Assembly: GCA_947164865.1 (NCBI GenBank)
Contig: CAMUYA010000010.1
Coordinates: 1 to 64,000, forward strand
Direction: 5' to 3'
Source of the DNA: an uncultured Lachnospiraceae bacterium
Lineage (GTDB): Bacteria > Bacillota > Clostridia > Lachnospirales > Lachnospiraceae
Length of the DNA: 64,000 nt
Part shown: piece by piece, positions 41,436 through 51,248 of the stretch
Numbering within the stretch: position 1 is the stretch's first letter
Layout: each line of letters opens with the position of its first letter
Notes under the pieces: model-generated
The model's database searches: none
Told to the model about the DNA's origin: nothing
The model's input: the letters and a program-made list of their open reading frames with translations, nothing else
Position numbers and translations under genes: made by a program

Positions 41436-43019
41436 CTAGGATTCTGCCAGAAGTTCTCTTGTATAATCCTCACGGGAATGGTTGAACACTTCCTCCTTAT
41501 CGCCCGATTCCAGGATTTTTCCATCCTTCATGACCATTATCCTGTCGCTCACACGGTAAATAACATTTATATCATGCGAGATAAACAGGTAAGCTATACC
41601 AAATTCTTCCTGAAGGCTTTTCAAAAGATCCAGCACCTGATCCTGAATAGTGACATCAAGCGCTGATACCGGCTCATCCGCAAAGATAAGCTTCGGCTTT
41701 GTCATAAGAGCCTGGGCGATGCTCACGCGCTGTCTCTGCCCGCCCGATAGCTGGTGAGGTTTGCGGTTATAATAGCTCTCATCGAGTCCCACTCTTTTAA
41801 GCATCTCTACTGCCTGCTCCCTGCGCCACTCTTTGGATGTCTTTATATCCTTCTCGATCACATCCATTGCGTAGAGGGGCTCCTCAAGCTGCCATCCTAT
41901 AGTCCTTGCGGGATTGAGACTGCTGTATGGATCCTGGAAGATCATCTGAGGCCTGATGGTTTTATTTATTATCTTTCCGCTTATCTCTTTATTGATCCCG
42001 AGTATTGCCTTGCAAAGAGAGCTTTTTCCGCATCCGCTCTCACCCACAAGGCCTAAGGTCTCACCTTCATAGATCTCGAAATCCGCTCCTTCAACAACTC
42101 TTCTTTTATAGCTTCTTCCGAATCCCTTTTTGCTTCTTTCTTTATAAAATACCGACAGGTCCTCCACCTTAAGGATACTTTCCTTTTTCTGTCCGGTATC
42201 ATTATCCGCACCTGATGAGGCGGCCTTTTCGCTCTTTCTTCCCGGCACTGCGGCAATAAGCCTTCGGGCATAATCCGTTTGGGGAGAGGTGAAAATATCT
42301 TCCGTAGCTCCGCTTTCAACAATCTTACCGTCCTTCATGACCGCAACCTTTGTGCAGATCCTGCGGGCAAGATTAAGATCGTGGGTGATAAAGAGCATGC
42401 AGTTTTTCTCACGCTCGTTTATCTCCTTCAAAAGGCGGACGATCTGATTCTGTATCGTGACATCAAGAGCTGTGGTAGGCTCGTCCGCAATAATGAGCTG
42501 CGGATGAAGGATCACAGCCATTGCGATCATGACTCTCTGTCTCATTCCGCCCGACAGCTGATGGGGATATTTATCATAGAGCTCCTCCGCACCGTGAAGC
42601 CCCACACTTTCTAACGTCTCCACAACACATTTCTTTCTGGCTGTGCGGTCAGGGTACTTTTCCTTTGCATGTATAAGGATCTGCTCCTCTACCTGAGGGC
42701 CCACCTTCATTGTGGGATTAAGGCTTGTCATCGGCTCCTGGAACACCATGCTCATCAGCTTGCCCCGGTATGAGCGAAGAAGCTTTTCGTCCTTCCCCTT
42801 TTCAGCATCGAAGATAACCTCATCATCGAAGCAGACCTTTCCGCTCTCAATCTTTGCTTCACGTGATAAGAGTCCCATAACGGTAAGGGCGGTGACGGAT
42901 TTACCGGAACCGGATTCACCCACAAGGCCTGTTATCTCTCCCGGAACGAGCTCTAGGGAAAGCTCTGAAACAGCCCTTTTTCCGTCGTATGAAATTGTCA
43001 GGTTGTCTACTTTTATCAT
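41436..43019 (-). CDS. Fused OppD-OppF peptide transporter ATPase
   Basis: The 527-residue protein carries two complete ABC ATPase domains. The first (about 1-255) has GESGSGKS, LSGGMRQRVM and IADEPTTALDV. The second (about 275-527) has GESGCGKS, LSGGQRQRVS and FADEPVSALDV. A polar linker of about 25 residues joins them. Many bacteria encode these halves as separate oppD and oppF genes. It energises the importer formed with the three upstream genes. The short C-terminus lacks the long OppD/OppF cluster-binding tails. No clear ribosome binding site precedes the ATG. Confidence 0.92.
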   Translation of the reverse strand: MIKVDNLTISYDGKRAVSELSLELVPGEITGLVGESGSGKSVTALTVMGLLSREAKIESGKVCFDDEVIFDAEKGKDEKLLRSYRGKLMSMVFQEPMTSLNPTMKVGPQVEEQILIHAKEKYPDRTARKKCVVETLESVGLHGAEELYDKYPHQLSGGMRQRVMIAMAVILHPQLIIADEPTTALDVTIQNQIVRLLKEINEREKNCMLFITHDLNLARRICTKVAVMKDGKIVESGATEDIFTSPQTDYARRLIAAVPGRKSEKAASSGADNDTGQKKESILKVEDLSVFYKERSKKGFGRSYKRRVVEGADFEIYEGETLGLVGESGCGKSSLCKAILGINKEISGKIINKTIRPQMIFQDPYSSLNPARTIGWQLEEPLYAMDVIEKDIKTSKEWRREQAVEMLKRVGLDESYYNRKPHQLSGGQRQRVSIAQALMTKPKLIFADEPVSALDVTIQDQVLDLLKSLQEEFGIAYLFISHDINVIYRVSDRIMVMKDGKILESGDKEEVFNHSREDYTRELLAES

Positions 43020-43077
43020 ATATCACATTACGGCCCGGTTTATCCGGCCTGCTGTTCATGTGTTTATCTTAATGTGT

Positions 43078-43908
43078 TTATCTCACTGCGTTTCTTCTCG
43101 AAATACCTTCTCCCATAAGCGCGGCTCCAAGCACCATCCATACTATGGTAAGACCCGGTGCCAGTGCATACCAGGGAGCCGTTCCGAGATATCCCTGAGC
43201 ATCACTCAGCATGCTTCCGAGGGTGGCATCCGGCGCCTGCACTCCGATCCCCAGGTAACTGAGTCCCGACTCGGCAAGTATCGCATTATTAAATCCTATC
43301 ATCACACTCACCCAGAATACGGAAAACACATTGGGCAGGATGTGAAGGAAAAGTATGCGCACACTGTTCACGCCCATAAGCCTTGCTCTCACGATATAAT
43401 CCGCATCCCGAAGCCTTATGAACTCACCTCTTACTATCCTCACAAAGCTTGGCGTAAATGCGATCCCAAGGGCTATGACGATATTCCATCTTCCCTTTCC
43501 GAGAAGGCTTATCATCACCAGCGCAAGCAGAATGCTGGGAAAGCCGTTAACCGCATCAACCACCCTCATTACAACGGTATCCACTATACCGCCGAAATAT
43601 CCCGTGACCGCGCCTATCAGCACGCCTGCAAGTCCGGAAACAGCCACCACAAACACACTGATAAGGAAGCTGGTCCCTATAGCCTTCATCACTCTGGAAA
43701 AGATATCCCTTCCGAAATTATCGGTGCCAAAGATATGGGTAAAAGTAGGATGCATAAATCTCTCGGATGCAGACATCTTGGTGGGAGCATACGGAGTCCA
43801 GAAAACGGAGATGAGCGCAAGAAGCAGCACGATCCCCGTCATTACAGAGCCCACGATAAGGTATTTATTCGGTTTTCCGTTTATCATAAAGATATTACTC
43901 TGTCCCAA
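43078..43908 (-). CDS. oppC: Oligopeptide/nickel-type ABC permease, OppC
   Basis: The 276-residue protein has five to six transmembrane helices and the OppC layout. An N-terminal anchor helix is followed by FGTDNFGRDIFSRV, a family hallmark, and the EAA loop RLMGVNSVRILFLHILPNV. Ending motif SYLGIGVQAPDATLGSM is also typical. The frame begins with a TTG codon 6 bp after oppB, with AGAGGA at good spacing. An ATG seven codons later (43887) is a less favoured alternative. Confidence 0.92.
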   Translation of the reverse strand: MGQSNIFMINGKPNKYLIVGSVMTGIVLLLALISVFWTPYAPTKMSASERFMHPTFTHIFGTDNFGRDIFSRVMKAIGTSFLISVFVVAVSGLAGVLIGAVTGYFGGIVDTVVMRVVDAVNGFPSILLALVMISLLGKGRWNIVIALGIAFTPSFVRIVRGEFIRLRDADYIVRARLMGVNSVRILFLHILPNVFSVFWVSVMIGFNNAILAESGLSYLGIGVQAPDATLGSMLSDAQGYLGTAPWYALAPGLTIVWMVLGAALMGEGISRRNAVR

Positions 43909-43914
43909 ACCTTA

Positions 43915-44874
43915 TCATTCCTCTCTGATCCTGGGATCAAGCACTCTGTAGAGCACATCGACGATAAAATATACGACTATCACAACAAAGGTGATGTAAA
44001 GTATCAGTATCTGCGTAACGGGGAAATCCCTCGTTGATATCGAACTGATAAGAAGCCTTCCTATTCCGGGAAGTGCAAAGACCTGTTCGATAACAATAGA
44101 TCCCGCGATAACCTCTGCGATTATCATTCCCAAAAACGTAACAACAGGGAGAAGGGCGTTTCTGAGCACATGTCTGAAAAGAATGCGCTTTTCTTCCACG
44201 CCTTTGCTCCTGGCAGTGCGGACATAATCCGACTTTATCTCGGTAAGAGCGGAATTTCTCATAAACCTTGCAGTCATTCCAATCTTGGGAATAGCGATCG
44301 CGATCGCGGGAAAGATCATGTAATGCAAAAATGCTCCGAAGTCTTTTTTGTAGCTGACATAAGCTCCGGGAATAAAAGCCTTGAGGACAACACCCAGAAT
44401 AAAAGTGACAAGTATCCCCAGGAAAAATGCAGGGATAGCCATGGACACCTGAGTGACCCCGTTTAAAAATCCGTCAAGAAACTTGTTTTTGGTTCCCGCC
44501 CATAGTATTCCGACGGGAATTGAAATAAAGATCGTCAGCAAAAGTGAGAACAGTGCAAGCCACAGAGTGACGGGGAGCTTGTCCCCTATAAGCTCCGCAA
44601 CAGGCATCATCTCATTCATGCTTTTTGAATAGCGATAGCTGACCCCGAGGTCTCCTTTGATGACACCTCCTGCCCAGTTTAAATACCTTTCCACCGGCGG
44701 TTTGTTAAGTCCGAGTTCTTCGCGGAGGGCCGCTTCCATTTCGGGGGTCCCTTCGGTGCCTATAATGGACGTAACAACATCGCCGGGGATGATCTGAAAA
44801 GCGAGGAAGGCAAGGACAGACACGAGAAACAAAGTAATAATGAGAGTCGCTATTTTTTTAATAATATAAGTCAT
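43915..44874 (-). CDS. oppB: Oligopeptide/nickel-type ABC permease, OppB
   Basis: The 319-residue protein has six predicted membrane helices. Family features include the periplasmic ELGLNKPPVERYLNW segment after helix 1, DLGVSYRY, the EAA loop ARSKGVEEKRILFRHVLRNA, and the end YRVLDPRIR. It transports peptides or related ligands with OppC. A strong AAAGGAGG site is upstream. Confidence 0.93.
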   Translation of the reverse strand: MTYIIKKIATLIITLFLVSVLAFLAFQIIPGDVVTSIIGTEGTPEMEAALREELGLNKPPVERYLNWAGGVIKGDLGVSYRYSKSMNEMMPVAELIGDKLPVTLWLALFSLLLTIFISIPVGILWAGTKNKFLDGFLNGVTQVSMAIPAFFLGILVTFILGVVLKAFIPGAYVSYKKDFGAFLHYMIFPAIAIAIPKIGMTARFMRNSALTEIKSDYVRTARSKGVEEKRILFRHVLRNALLPVVTFLGMIIAEVIAGSIVIEQVFALPGIGRLLISSISTRDFPVTQILILYITFVVIVVYFIVDVLYRVLDPRIREE

Positions 44875-44938
44875 CCCTGCCTTTCCTCCTTTCTTCAGAT
44901 TTTACAGTAAACACAATTTCTTATTGCGTTTACTATGG

Positions 44939-46474
44939 TTATTTTGTGTAATACACCGTTGACATGTCCTGAACATAGATCGGATAGAACGTGTATCCGT
45001 CAAGTTCGTTGCTCATTGCCACCTTGAGTACCGGTACCTGTAAAAATGCGGTTGCCGCTTCATCACAGAGGATCTTCTGAAGCTCTTTGTAGAGAATGCC
45101 TCTCTCTCCAAGGGATTTTGCTTCAAGAATATTTCCGTAGATATCATCATATGATGATGAATTGAAATTGATGAAGTTCTTCTTATTGTCAGATGTAAAT
45201 CTGTTAAGAAGATATCCCGGAGTCATGTCGGATGTGATACCGCAGATGGTTGTCTGATAATTCCTGTCGGTGTAGACATCTGAGAGCCAGCTCTCCCATT
45301 CAACAGCGTCAATCTTGGCATTGATACCCACAGCCTTAAGCTGCTCTACCACAACCTCACCTGTCTGCATATGATACTCATAGTTGGAAGGAATGGTGAT
45401 GGTAAGATCAAATCCGTCGGGGTATCCCGCTTCGGCAAGAAGCTTTTTGGCCTCCTCCACATTTCCCGTGGTTCCGTAGTGATCGTTAAGATCCTCGTAG
45501 TAACTTGTGAGGGTGGGAAGCATTGCGGTACTTACTATCGCCGCATCTCCGCCTGCCACAAATCCGATGATCTCCTCACGGTTGAGTGCATAGCAGATAG
45601 CCTGTCTTACCCTTACATCATTAAGGGGCTCCGCTGCGTTGTTAAAGAAAAGAGCCTGCACTACATCGGAAGGAGCACTGAGCACCTGCACGGTGGACTT
45701 TACTTCCTCAGCCTGTGAATCCGTGAGATAAGGATAAATCTGGATGTTTCCTGCCTTGAGCTCCATGATGGCTGTCTCGGCGCTTCCCACGATCTTGAAA
45801 TCAACCTCATCAAGGTAAGGGAATCCCTTCTTCCAGTAATCATCAAACTTCTCGATCACGATCCCTTCCTGTGGTGTGTAGGATTTAAAACGAAACGGTC
45901 CGGTACCGATAGGATCTGCGTTCTCATCCTCACCGCTCCCTGCAGGGATTATTGCTGCGGTAAAGCTGTAAATCAGCTCGGGATTGACGCTGCCTACGGT
46001 AACACGGACCGTTTTCTCGTCTATGATATCTACTGCGGTTATGGCACTCATTGTGGATACGAGGGGTGTACCGTCCAAAAGGCCGCTCACTCTCTCAAGT
46101 GAATACTTTACATCTTCCGCAGTAACTGTATTTCCGTTGTGGAACTTTACATTCGGTCTTAATTTGAAAGTGTACTCGAGTCCGTCCTCTGAAAGAGAAT
46201 ACTCTTCCGCTACGGCTCCGGTGAGATCACCGTTTGCATCACACTTTACAAGACCTTCAAAAATGTTAAAGAGGATTTCTTTAGTTCCTGCCGCTGTTAC
46301 CTTATGTGGGTCAAGACCATCAATATCCTGCTGAATACCGACAACTACGGTTCCTCCGTAGGTGGCGTTTTTTGAGGGTTTATCCTCCGAAGACGCTCCT
46401 GTACCGCCTGCGCATCCGCACAGTGCAGTCATGGTCAGAAGTGTCACTAAAATAGTGGTTAGATACTTCTTCAT
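44939..46474 (-). CDS. oppA: Oligopeptide ABC transporter substrate-binding lipoprotein, OppA/DppA type
   Basis: The 511-residue SBP_bac_5 family protein has a lipobox LCGCAGG (Cys at about 20) and ends its signal sequence there. Segments such as DGLEYTFKLRPNVKFHNGNTVTAEDV and DPIGTGPFRFKSYT are standard for peptide-binding proteins of class C. It is the first gene of the operon and has its own promoter. The ligand (di-/oligopeptide, nickel chelate or glycoside) cannot be settled from sequence. Confidence 0.92.
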   Translation of the reverse strand: MKKYLTTILVTLLTMTALCGCAGGTGASSEDKPSKNATYGGTVVVGIQQDIDGLDPHKVTAAGTKEILFNIFEGLVKCDANGDLTGAVAEEYSLSEDGLEYTFKLRPNVKFHNGNTVTAEDVKYSLERVSGLLDGTPLVSTMSAITAVDIIDEKTVRVTVGSVNPELIYSFTAAIIPAGSGEDENADPIGTGPFRFKSYTPQEGIVIEKFDDYWKKGFPYLDEVDFKIVGSAETAIMELKAGNIQIYPYLTDSQAEEVKSTVQVLSAPSDVVQALFFNNAAEPLNDVRVRQAICYALNREEIIGFVAGGDAAIVSTAMLPTLTSYYEDLNDHYGTTGNVEEAKKLLAEAGYPDGFDLTITIPSNYEYHMQTGEVVVEQLKAVGINAKIDAVEWESWLSDVYTDRNYQTTICGITSDMTPGYLLNRFTSDNKKNFINFNSSSYDDIYGNILEAKSLGERGILYKELQKILCDEAATAFLQVPVLKVAMSNELDGYTFYPIYVQDMSTVYYTK

Positions 46475-46536
46475 AATATCTCCTCTTCGAGTTTCTTCGA
46501 AAAACAGACGCCTCTCATTATTCTATTGTCGGTATT

Positions 46537-46564
46537 ATTCTACCACACAAACGGTAAAATACAA
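46537..46564 (-). promoter_or_regulatory. Promoter of the peptide transporter operon
   Basis: On the minus strand TTGTAT (46564-46559) and TAGAAT (46542-46537) are 16 bases apart. The predicted start near 46530 gives a leader of about 55 nt before oppA. Confidence 0.5.
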
Positions 46565-46609
46565 GTGATTCTTTTTAATATTGATAAATAATTAACAGAG
46601 TGCTGCCTG

Positions 46610-48217
46610 TTACAGCGTAAACCGGGACACAAACTTCCATGCGTTCTCACAGCTGTGCATACGGCATTCGTGCTGTTGCCCGCTCACGCTTGCAAGCGCC
46701 GTTCTGCACACTCCGTCCTCGCTGTCATAATAGCGGACGGTAAGCACACTTCCCCTGCTATCATCCGGGATCTTTTCCTCTCTGTCGGCGGGCAGGCCGT
46801 AATACTTATCCTCCCAGGAATCCTTCCCGGAATAATCCAGATCAAACTTTTTGACCAGCTTATTTACCCCCGCAAGATACCGGACACGGTCAAGGCATGT
46901 CTCGGCCTGACTCGGAAGCTCGGGAAGAGGCGATTCTTCTCCGCCCGAATAGAATACAGGTCTGCTTACGTTCATGTTGAGGCGAGGATCACCGAGCGAA
47001 AGCCCCCAGGGATTTTCCTTTATGGGGAAGAGGGCGCTGCATGGCATAAATCCCGCAAAGCTCCCGGGGTACTCCTGGAACAGATCCCAGGTCTTCCCGC
47101 TTCCCATGGAAAAGCCGGTTGCGTATATCCTCTTTTCGTCGATGTTATATCTCTTTTTAAGGTCGGCGATCACTTCCATGATCTCGGTGGCTGTGACAGA
47201 AAGATGATCATCGAGAGAGACAAACAAAAATCCGTACTTGTGGCAGATCTCCCACCATCCGGCTACGAATGTCAGATACATCGAAGTGTCTCCGCCGCCG
47301 TGGAATCCCATCACAAGGGGCACGGGGCCTTTGTCCATTATTCCGTTATTGTAATACGCAAAGTACCCTACCTTATGATCAGGCTGATCTTTGTATCTGC
47401 CCCTATTGTCGGATGAAGTCTTGACCACGGTAATACCCGATTCCTCGGTCATGTCCAGCTCTTCAAAATCAGGCTCGAACTCGATCTTTCCGCACCACAT
47501 TTTGAACTTCCTTACGAAGGATCTGAAATCCTTCTCATACTCTTCTCCGTCAGTTTTGTAATTTCTGATAAGAAGGTTTTCACAGCCCTTGAAAGCGGCA
47601 TTTATCTCATCGGAATTGCCTTCACTTATTACAGCTATATCTTTTCTCTCAACTTTGGGGGATATGCTCAGGCCGCTCATAAAGCACATGGCCGGAGTGA
47701 TCTCGCCGGGTCCCCAGAGGTACTCGCCCTGTATTGTCTTAAGAAGGTTCCCTGCCACATAATCGGCCGACTTTCCGTAGCTGTAAATGTCTGCGCGGAA
47801 GATGGCACCGCGGATAAAATATCCCTTAAACTCTTTGGTGAAAAAGTCGGTTATCTTGCAGATGCCGTCCTCGTATTCGGGATAGGATTTTGTCTCGGCG
47901 ATGATCTCTTTATATAGCTCCTGCGTGGCATTTTCCCATCCTCCCTCGCAGGTGGGATATACAAAAAGCACGCTCGAATCCACAGCCGCCGCTATGCGGG
48001 AAAATCCCTTTTCATCCGCAAATCTCACGGCCTCATCTATGCTCATCTTTTCTTCTTCAAAAATGAGAAGGAGCGGTGCCCTGAAACCGTAATTATTTAC
48101 CTGCCCTTCTATATTGTTATCGGGGATGTAGGTCTTAAGATAAAAGTTTTCATAAGTCTCCTCCCAATACTTCCCCGATGCCAAAGGCTTTACCTGTGGT
48201 CTTGTCATTTTTCCCAT
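46610..48217 (-). CDS. Alpha/beta-hydrolase (PHB-depolymerase/esterase-like), intracellular
   Basis: The 535-residue protein has an N-terminal domain of unknown type (about 1-270). An alpha/beta-hydrolase domain follows, with an oxyanion strand VMGFHGGGD, a nucleophile elbow GFSMGS, and a C-terminal catalytic His in QQHEC. This arrangement resembles feruloyl-esterase or poly-hydroxyalkanoate depolymerase-type proteins that occur in Lachnospiraceae. No signal peptide is visible, so the substrate is probably a small ester inside the cell. It is the last gene of a run with the ABC-2 exporter genes, 23 bp apart. AGGGG precedes the ATG. Confidence 0.75.
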   Translation of the reverse strand: MGKMTRPQVKPLASGKYWEETYENFYLKTYIPDNNIEGQVNNYGFRAPLLLIFEEEKMSIDEAVRFADEKGFSRIAAAVDSSVLFVYPTCEGGWENATQELYKEIIAETKSYPEYEDGICKITDFFTKEFKGYFIRGAIFRADIYSYGKSADYVAGNLLKTIQGEYLWGPGEITPAMCFMSGLSISPKVERKDIAVISEGNSDEINAAFKGCENLLIRNYKTDGEEYEKDFRSFVRKFKMWCGKIEFEPDFEELDMTEESGITVVKTSSDNRGRYKDQPDHKVGYFAYYNNGIMDKGPVPLVMGFHGGGDTSMYLTFVAGWWEICHKYGFLFVSLDDHLSVTATEIMEVIADLKKRYNIDEKRIYATGFSMGSGKTWDLFQEYPGSFAGFMPCSALFPIKENPWGLSLGDPRLNMNVSRPVFYSGGEESPLPELPSQAETCLDRVRYLAGVNKLVKKFDLDYSGKDSWEDKYYGLPADREEKIPDDSRGSVLTVRYYDSEDGVCRTALASVSGQQHECRMHSCENAWKFVSRFTL

Positions 48218-48240
48218 TTTTTGCTACCCCTTTCTTATCA

Positions 48241-49866
48241 TCATTTTACACGAAATGTCCTGGGCCCCACCTTACGCACAAGGCTCTGCGATACAAATAT
48301 GTACGGCACTGTTATTATAAGTCCCGCAGCAGTCATTACGATCGCATTTACAGGAATAAATATGATCACCAAAAGTACCGTTCCGATCAGAAAAGACAGG
48401 AATCCGTACAGCCTCGACTTGATCAGATAATCACTGTTGTAGGGCTGAAGGATATAATACAATGCCAGATGCCTTACAGAGAAAAGCACCAGAAAAACAA
48501 AAATCTCCGCTACGGTAAACAGGCTTTGCATAGGATAATCTTCGCCCCCTGTAAAAAACAGAGTAAATACCGAAAAGGCCGCCAGTATCACTGCCGGAGC
48601 AAGGTTATATCTGATGACCGAGCCTATCCTTAAGCGAAACATTTTTACAAGTGCATCCGGCGTTTTGTAAAATCCGTACATAAGGAATGAGGAATCGCAG
48701 TTGGTATACATGGCCCGGCAGATAGACGCACCGCTGTTTGCCAAAAATACAATGATCGGAAATACCCCGGGATGCTTTGCGATCACGTACCTCACCACCG
48801 ACTCATCGGTCACGCCGTGCTTTATGACCTCAAAATAAAGAAGTATCGAGCACAGCGCGATCATTGTAACAACTCCGATCACAGAGACGATCAGCCTTCC
48901 TATGATCACGTTCCCGTGTCTTTTAAAGAAAAGCTCGTTAAGATATCTGAATCCCTTTGATCCGCTCCGCAGCTCGCCGGATTCATTTATCTTAACCTCC
49001 CTCCTGCCTGCCTTCTTTTTCTTTACTTCTACTCTTTCGTTCTTTTCCTGCTCCGCAAAAAGTGCGATCCTGTAATAACCGGGAGTAAATGCATTTATTA
49101 TCAGAAAGTCGGGAACATTAAGCGCGACCGCGACATAAAAAGCAATCTCCACCGGGCGGCTTATGCCATTATAGACAATGTATATCGATCCGATTATCCC
49201 TGCCAAAGCGACTATTATCATCAGCACGGCGCTTACGACCTCATTGCCGCTTGCGGTTATGAGCCGGCCGTTTTTCATCCTTTTTCCCGCCGCCTGTTTT
49301 GCCGAATATATCAGCATTCTGATCGCCACTGAAGCTGCCTTTACACCTATCCCCGCCGCGGGTATCAGAATGGCAAAGTACCATTTAACTCCGGATATAA
49401 GTGCCGTGGGGATCCCGAAAAGAACATATCCTAAAAGCAGCGCCGCTATCTTGTACAGCAGCCTTGCCTTCACATATTCCCTTGCATCCATCCCCATAAA
49501 GAAAACGGTATATTTTGTTTCGGTGGTGATGTTAAAGATATTGTAGAAGAAGGCGCTCACGATCAGCATCCACAAAAAGCCCGTGAGGAAGATGGTTCCC
49601 GTAAAGGATTCATATCCCTGCCCGAGCATCTGTGTGGCTATAAAAAGTATCCCGAACCAGAGGACCGGTTTCCAGAAAGCCTTGGTAAATTCGATGATAA
49701 GGGAAATGATAAAGGCAAGTATCTTGAGCACCCTTATTCCGTAAATCCTCTCGCTTATATGCTTTCCGATAAGAGGAATGTGCCTGATTGCATCCAGAAT
49801 GCTGTTGATATTTATTGTGTTTTCCACCCTCAGGATGATCCCGAGAGCCTTAAGTCTCTTCCGCAT
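48241..49866 (-). CDS. ABC-2-type exporter permease
   Basis: The 541-residue membrane protein has roughly twelve hydrophobic helices arranged in two blocks, separated by a strongly basic cytoplasmic loop (about 280-300, rich in Lys/Arg/Glu). TETKYTVFFMGMDAREYVKARLLYK recalls permeases of the bacitracin/lantibiotic self-protection and EcsB-like groups. Its start overlaps the end of the ATPase gene by 17 bp, which indicates coupled translation. The substrate is unknown. Confidence 0.82.
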   Translation of the reverse strand: MRKRLKALGIILRVENTININSILDAIRHIPLIGKHISERIYGIRVLKILAFIISLIIEFTKAFWKPVLWFGILFIATQMLGQGYESFTGTIFLTGFLWMLIVSAFFYNIFNITTETKYTVFFMGMDAREYVKARLLYKIAALLLGYVLFGIPTALISGVKWYFAILIPAAGIGVKAASVAIRMLIYSAKQAAGKRMKNGRLITASGNEVVSAVLMIIVALAGIIGSIYIVYNGISRPVEIAFYVAVALNVPDFLIINAFTPGYYRIALFAEQEKNERVEVKKKKAGRREVKINESGELRSGSKGFRYLNELFFKRHGNVIIGRLIVSVIGVVTMIALCSILLYFEVIKHGVTDESVVRYVIAKHPGVFPIIVFLANSGASICRAMYTNCDSSFLMYGFYKTPDALVKMFRLRIGSVIRYNLAPAVILAAFSVFTLFFTGGEDYPMQSLFTVAEIFVFLVLFSVRHLALYYILQPYNSDYLIKSRLYGFLSFLIGTVLLVIIFIPVNAIVMTAAGLIITVPYIFVSQSLVRKVGPRTFRVK

Positions 49867-50557
49867 CCTTCAGCGCCTCAATGATCTTTGACTTAAACTC
49901 TTCATCGCCAAGATCTGCCTTATCCACAGGCTCCAGTCTGCCCCCGTTTAAAAGCACTATCTCGTCGCACAGGTCAAGCGCGATGTCCAGAAGGTGTGTG
50001 GAAAAAATGAGCACACGTCCCTCTTTCTGGCTGCGCAGAATGTCCTTCATCTCCTCTGCCACCACCACATCAAGTGACGTGAGGGGCTCATCAAGGAGCA
50101 TTAATCCCGGTCCACCGATGATGTTAATAAGCATCTGCATCTTATTCTTGGTTCCGTGGGAATAATCCTTCATAAGGCGATCCCTTGCATACAAAGGTAT
50201 CTTTACAAGATCAAAATATTCCTCTATTCCTTTTGGATCGGTTATCTTATCCGAATGAATGTCAAGAAAAAAACGTAAGAATTCCCGCCCGGTGAGAAAA
50301 TCCGGGACAGTGGGCACTGACAGCACATAGCCGATATCCGTGGGATCGACTCCTCTTGTCTTCTCGCCCTCTTTGAAATAAAAACTTCCCCCATCAAAAT
50401 CAATATCCCTGTTCAGACAGTTGAACAGGGTGGTCTTGCCTGCGCCGTTACGGCCAAGCAGCCCGTAGATCTTCCCCTCCTCAAAAGAATAATCTACATC
50501 TGTAAGTACTTTATGTTTTCCGTAGCTTTTTGAAAGATGTGAAATAACAAATTCCAT
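49850..50557 (-). CDS. ABC-2 exporter ATP-binding protein
   Basis: The 235-residue ATPase has Walker A GRNGAGKTT and Walker B LMLLDEPLTSLD. The signature reads YSHGTKNKMQ where many ABC proteins have LSGGQ; this variation is common in the ABC-2 exporter class. The start at 50557 follows AGGGAAG. The longer frame to 50593 has none. It pairs with the overlapping permease gene. Confidence 0.88.
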   Translation of the reverse strand: MEFVISHLSKSYGKHKVLTDVDYSFEEGKIYGLLGRNGAGKTTLFNCLNRDIDFDGGSFYFKEGEKTRGVDPTDIGYVLSVPTVPDFLTGREFLRFFLDIHSDKITDPKGIEEYFDLVKIPLYARDRLMKDYSHGTKNKMQMLINIIGGPGLMLLDEPLTSLDVVVAEEMKDILRSQKEGRVLIFSTHLLDIALDLCDEIVLLNGGRLEPVDKADLGDEEFKSKIIEALKDAEET

Positions 50558-50602
50558 ATTACTTCCCTGCGGATGACCATCGAAACGATCCATCCCGCAT
50601 GA

Positions 50603-51199
50603 TCATGATTCAAACTGCGATATCTCTTCCAATGTCTTTTTGGGACGCCCCTCGGGTGTTTCATCGGGATAGCCCAAAGCTATGGCACTTGCAATCTGGT
50701 GCTTTGTCCCGAGGATCTTTGAGATCTGCTTATGAGCATAAACGGTATTTCCGATCCACAGCGTACCCAGCCCCAGCTGCGTTGCCCGCAGAAGCATGTT
50801 TTCTATAGCGGCACCGATTGAAAGAGTGTTGTGTATCTCCGATACTCTCTTTCCCGCAAGGATCGGCGGATAGGGATTGGAGGAAAGCAGGTTGAGCACT
50901 ATGATAACCACCGGAGCCTCTCTCATTATGCGAAGAGTGTTGTCCGCACTTGCCATTCCGTTACGGTACTTTTTCGGCATGAAGAGGGAATGCTTTGTCT
51001 TCTCTATGCCCTTTTCCATCTCGGAAAGAAGTGCTTCTTTTCTTTCCCCGGTAAACACAATGAACTTCCAGGGCTGGCGGTTCTTGGCAGACGGTGCCAC
51101 TCTTCCCGCTTCTATTATGGTGCGGATATCACTTTCGGATACCGGATCAGGCTTGTATTTTCTGATGCTTTTTCTTTGTGAAAAAATTTCTTCCGACAT
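50603..51199 (-). CDS. Nitroreductase-family FMN oxidoreductase
   Basis: The 198-residue protein begins IFSQRKSIRKYKPDPVSE, the standard FMN-contact sequence of the family. VAPSAKNRQPWKFIVFTG and a late GYPDETP segment (full residues 180-186) agree. Members reduce nitro compounds, quinones or flavins with NAD(P)H. No partner gene points to a specific substrate. A GAGGTA site precedes the ATG. Confidence 0.92.
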   Translation of the reverse strand: MSEEIFSQRKSIRKYKPDPVSESDIRTIIEAGRVAPSAKNRQPWKFIVFTGERKEALLSEMEKGIEKTKHSLFMPKKYRNGMASADNTLRIMREAPVVIIVLNLLSSNPYPPILAGKRVSEIHNTLSIGAAIENMLLRATQLGLGTLWIGNTVYAHKQISKILGTKHQIASAIALGYPDETPEGRPKKTLEEISQFES

Positions 51200-51248
51200 T
51201 GATACCTCATCCTCCCCCCTACAACCACGTGGCTTAAGACTATCTGAT

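Noticed and set aside
42712..44037. A 441-codon plus-strand open frame across the peptide transporter genes
   Set aside because: It is antisense to two clear genes (fused OppDF and OppC). It is full of His, Lys, Arg and Tyr in a way that reflects the opposite strand's codons, and it has no ribosome binding site or motif.
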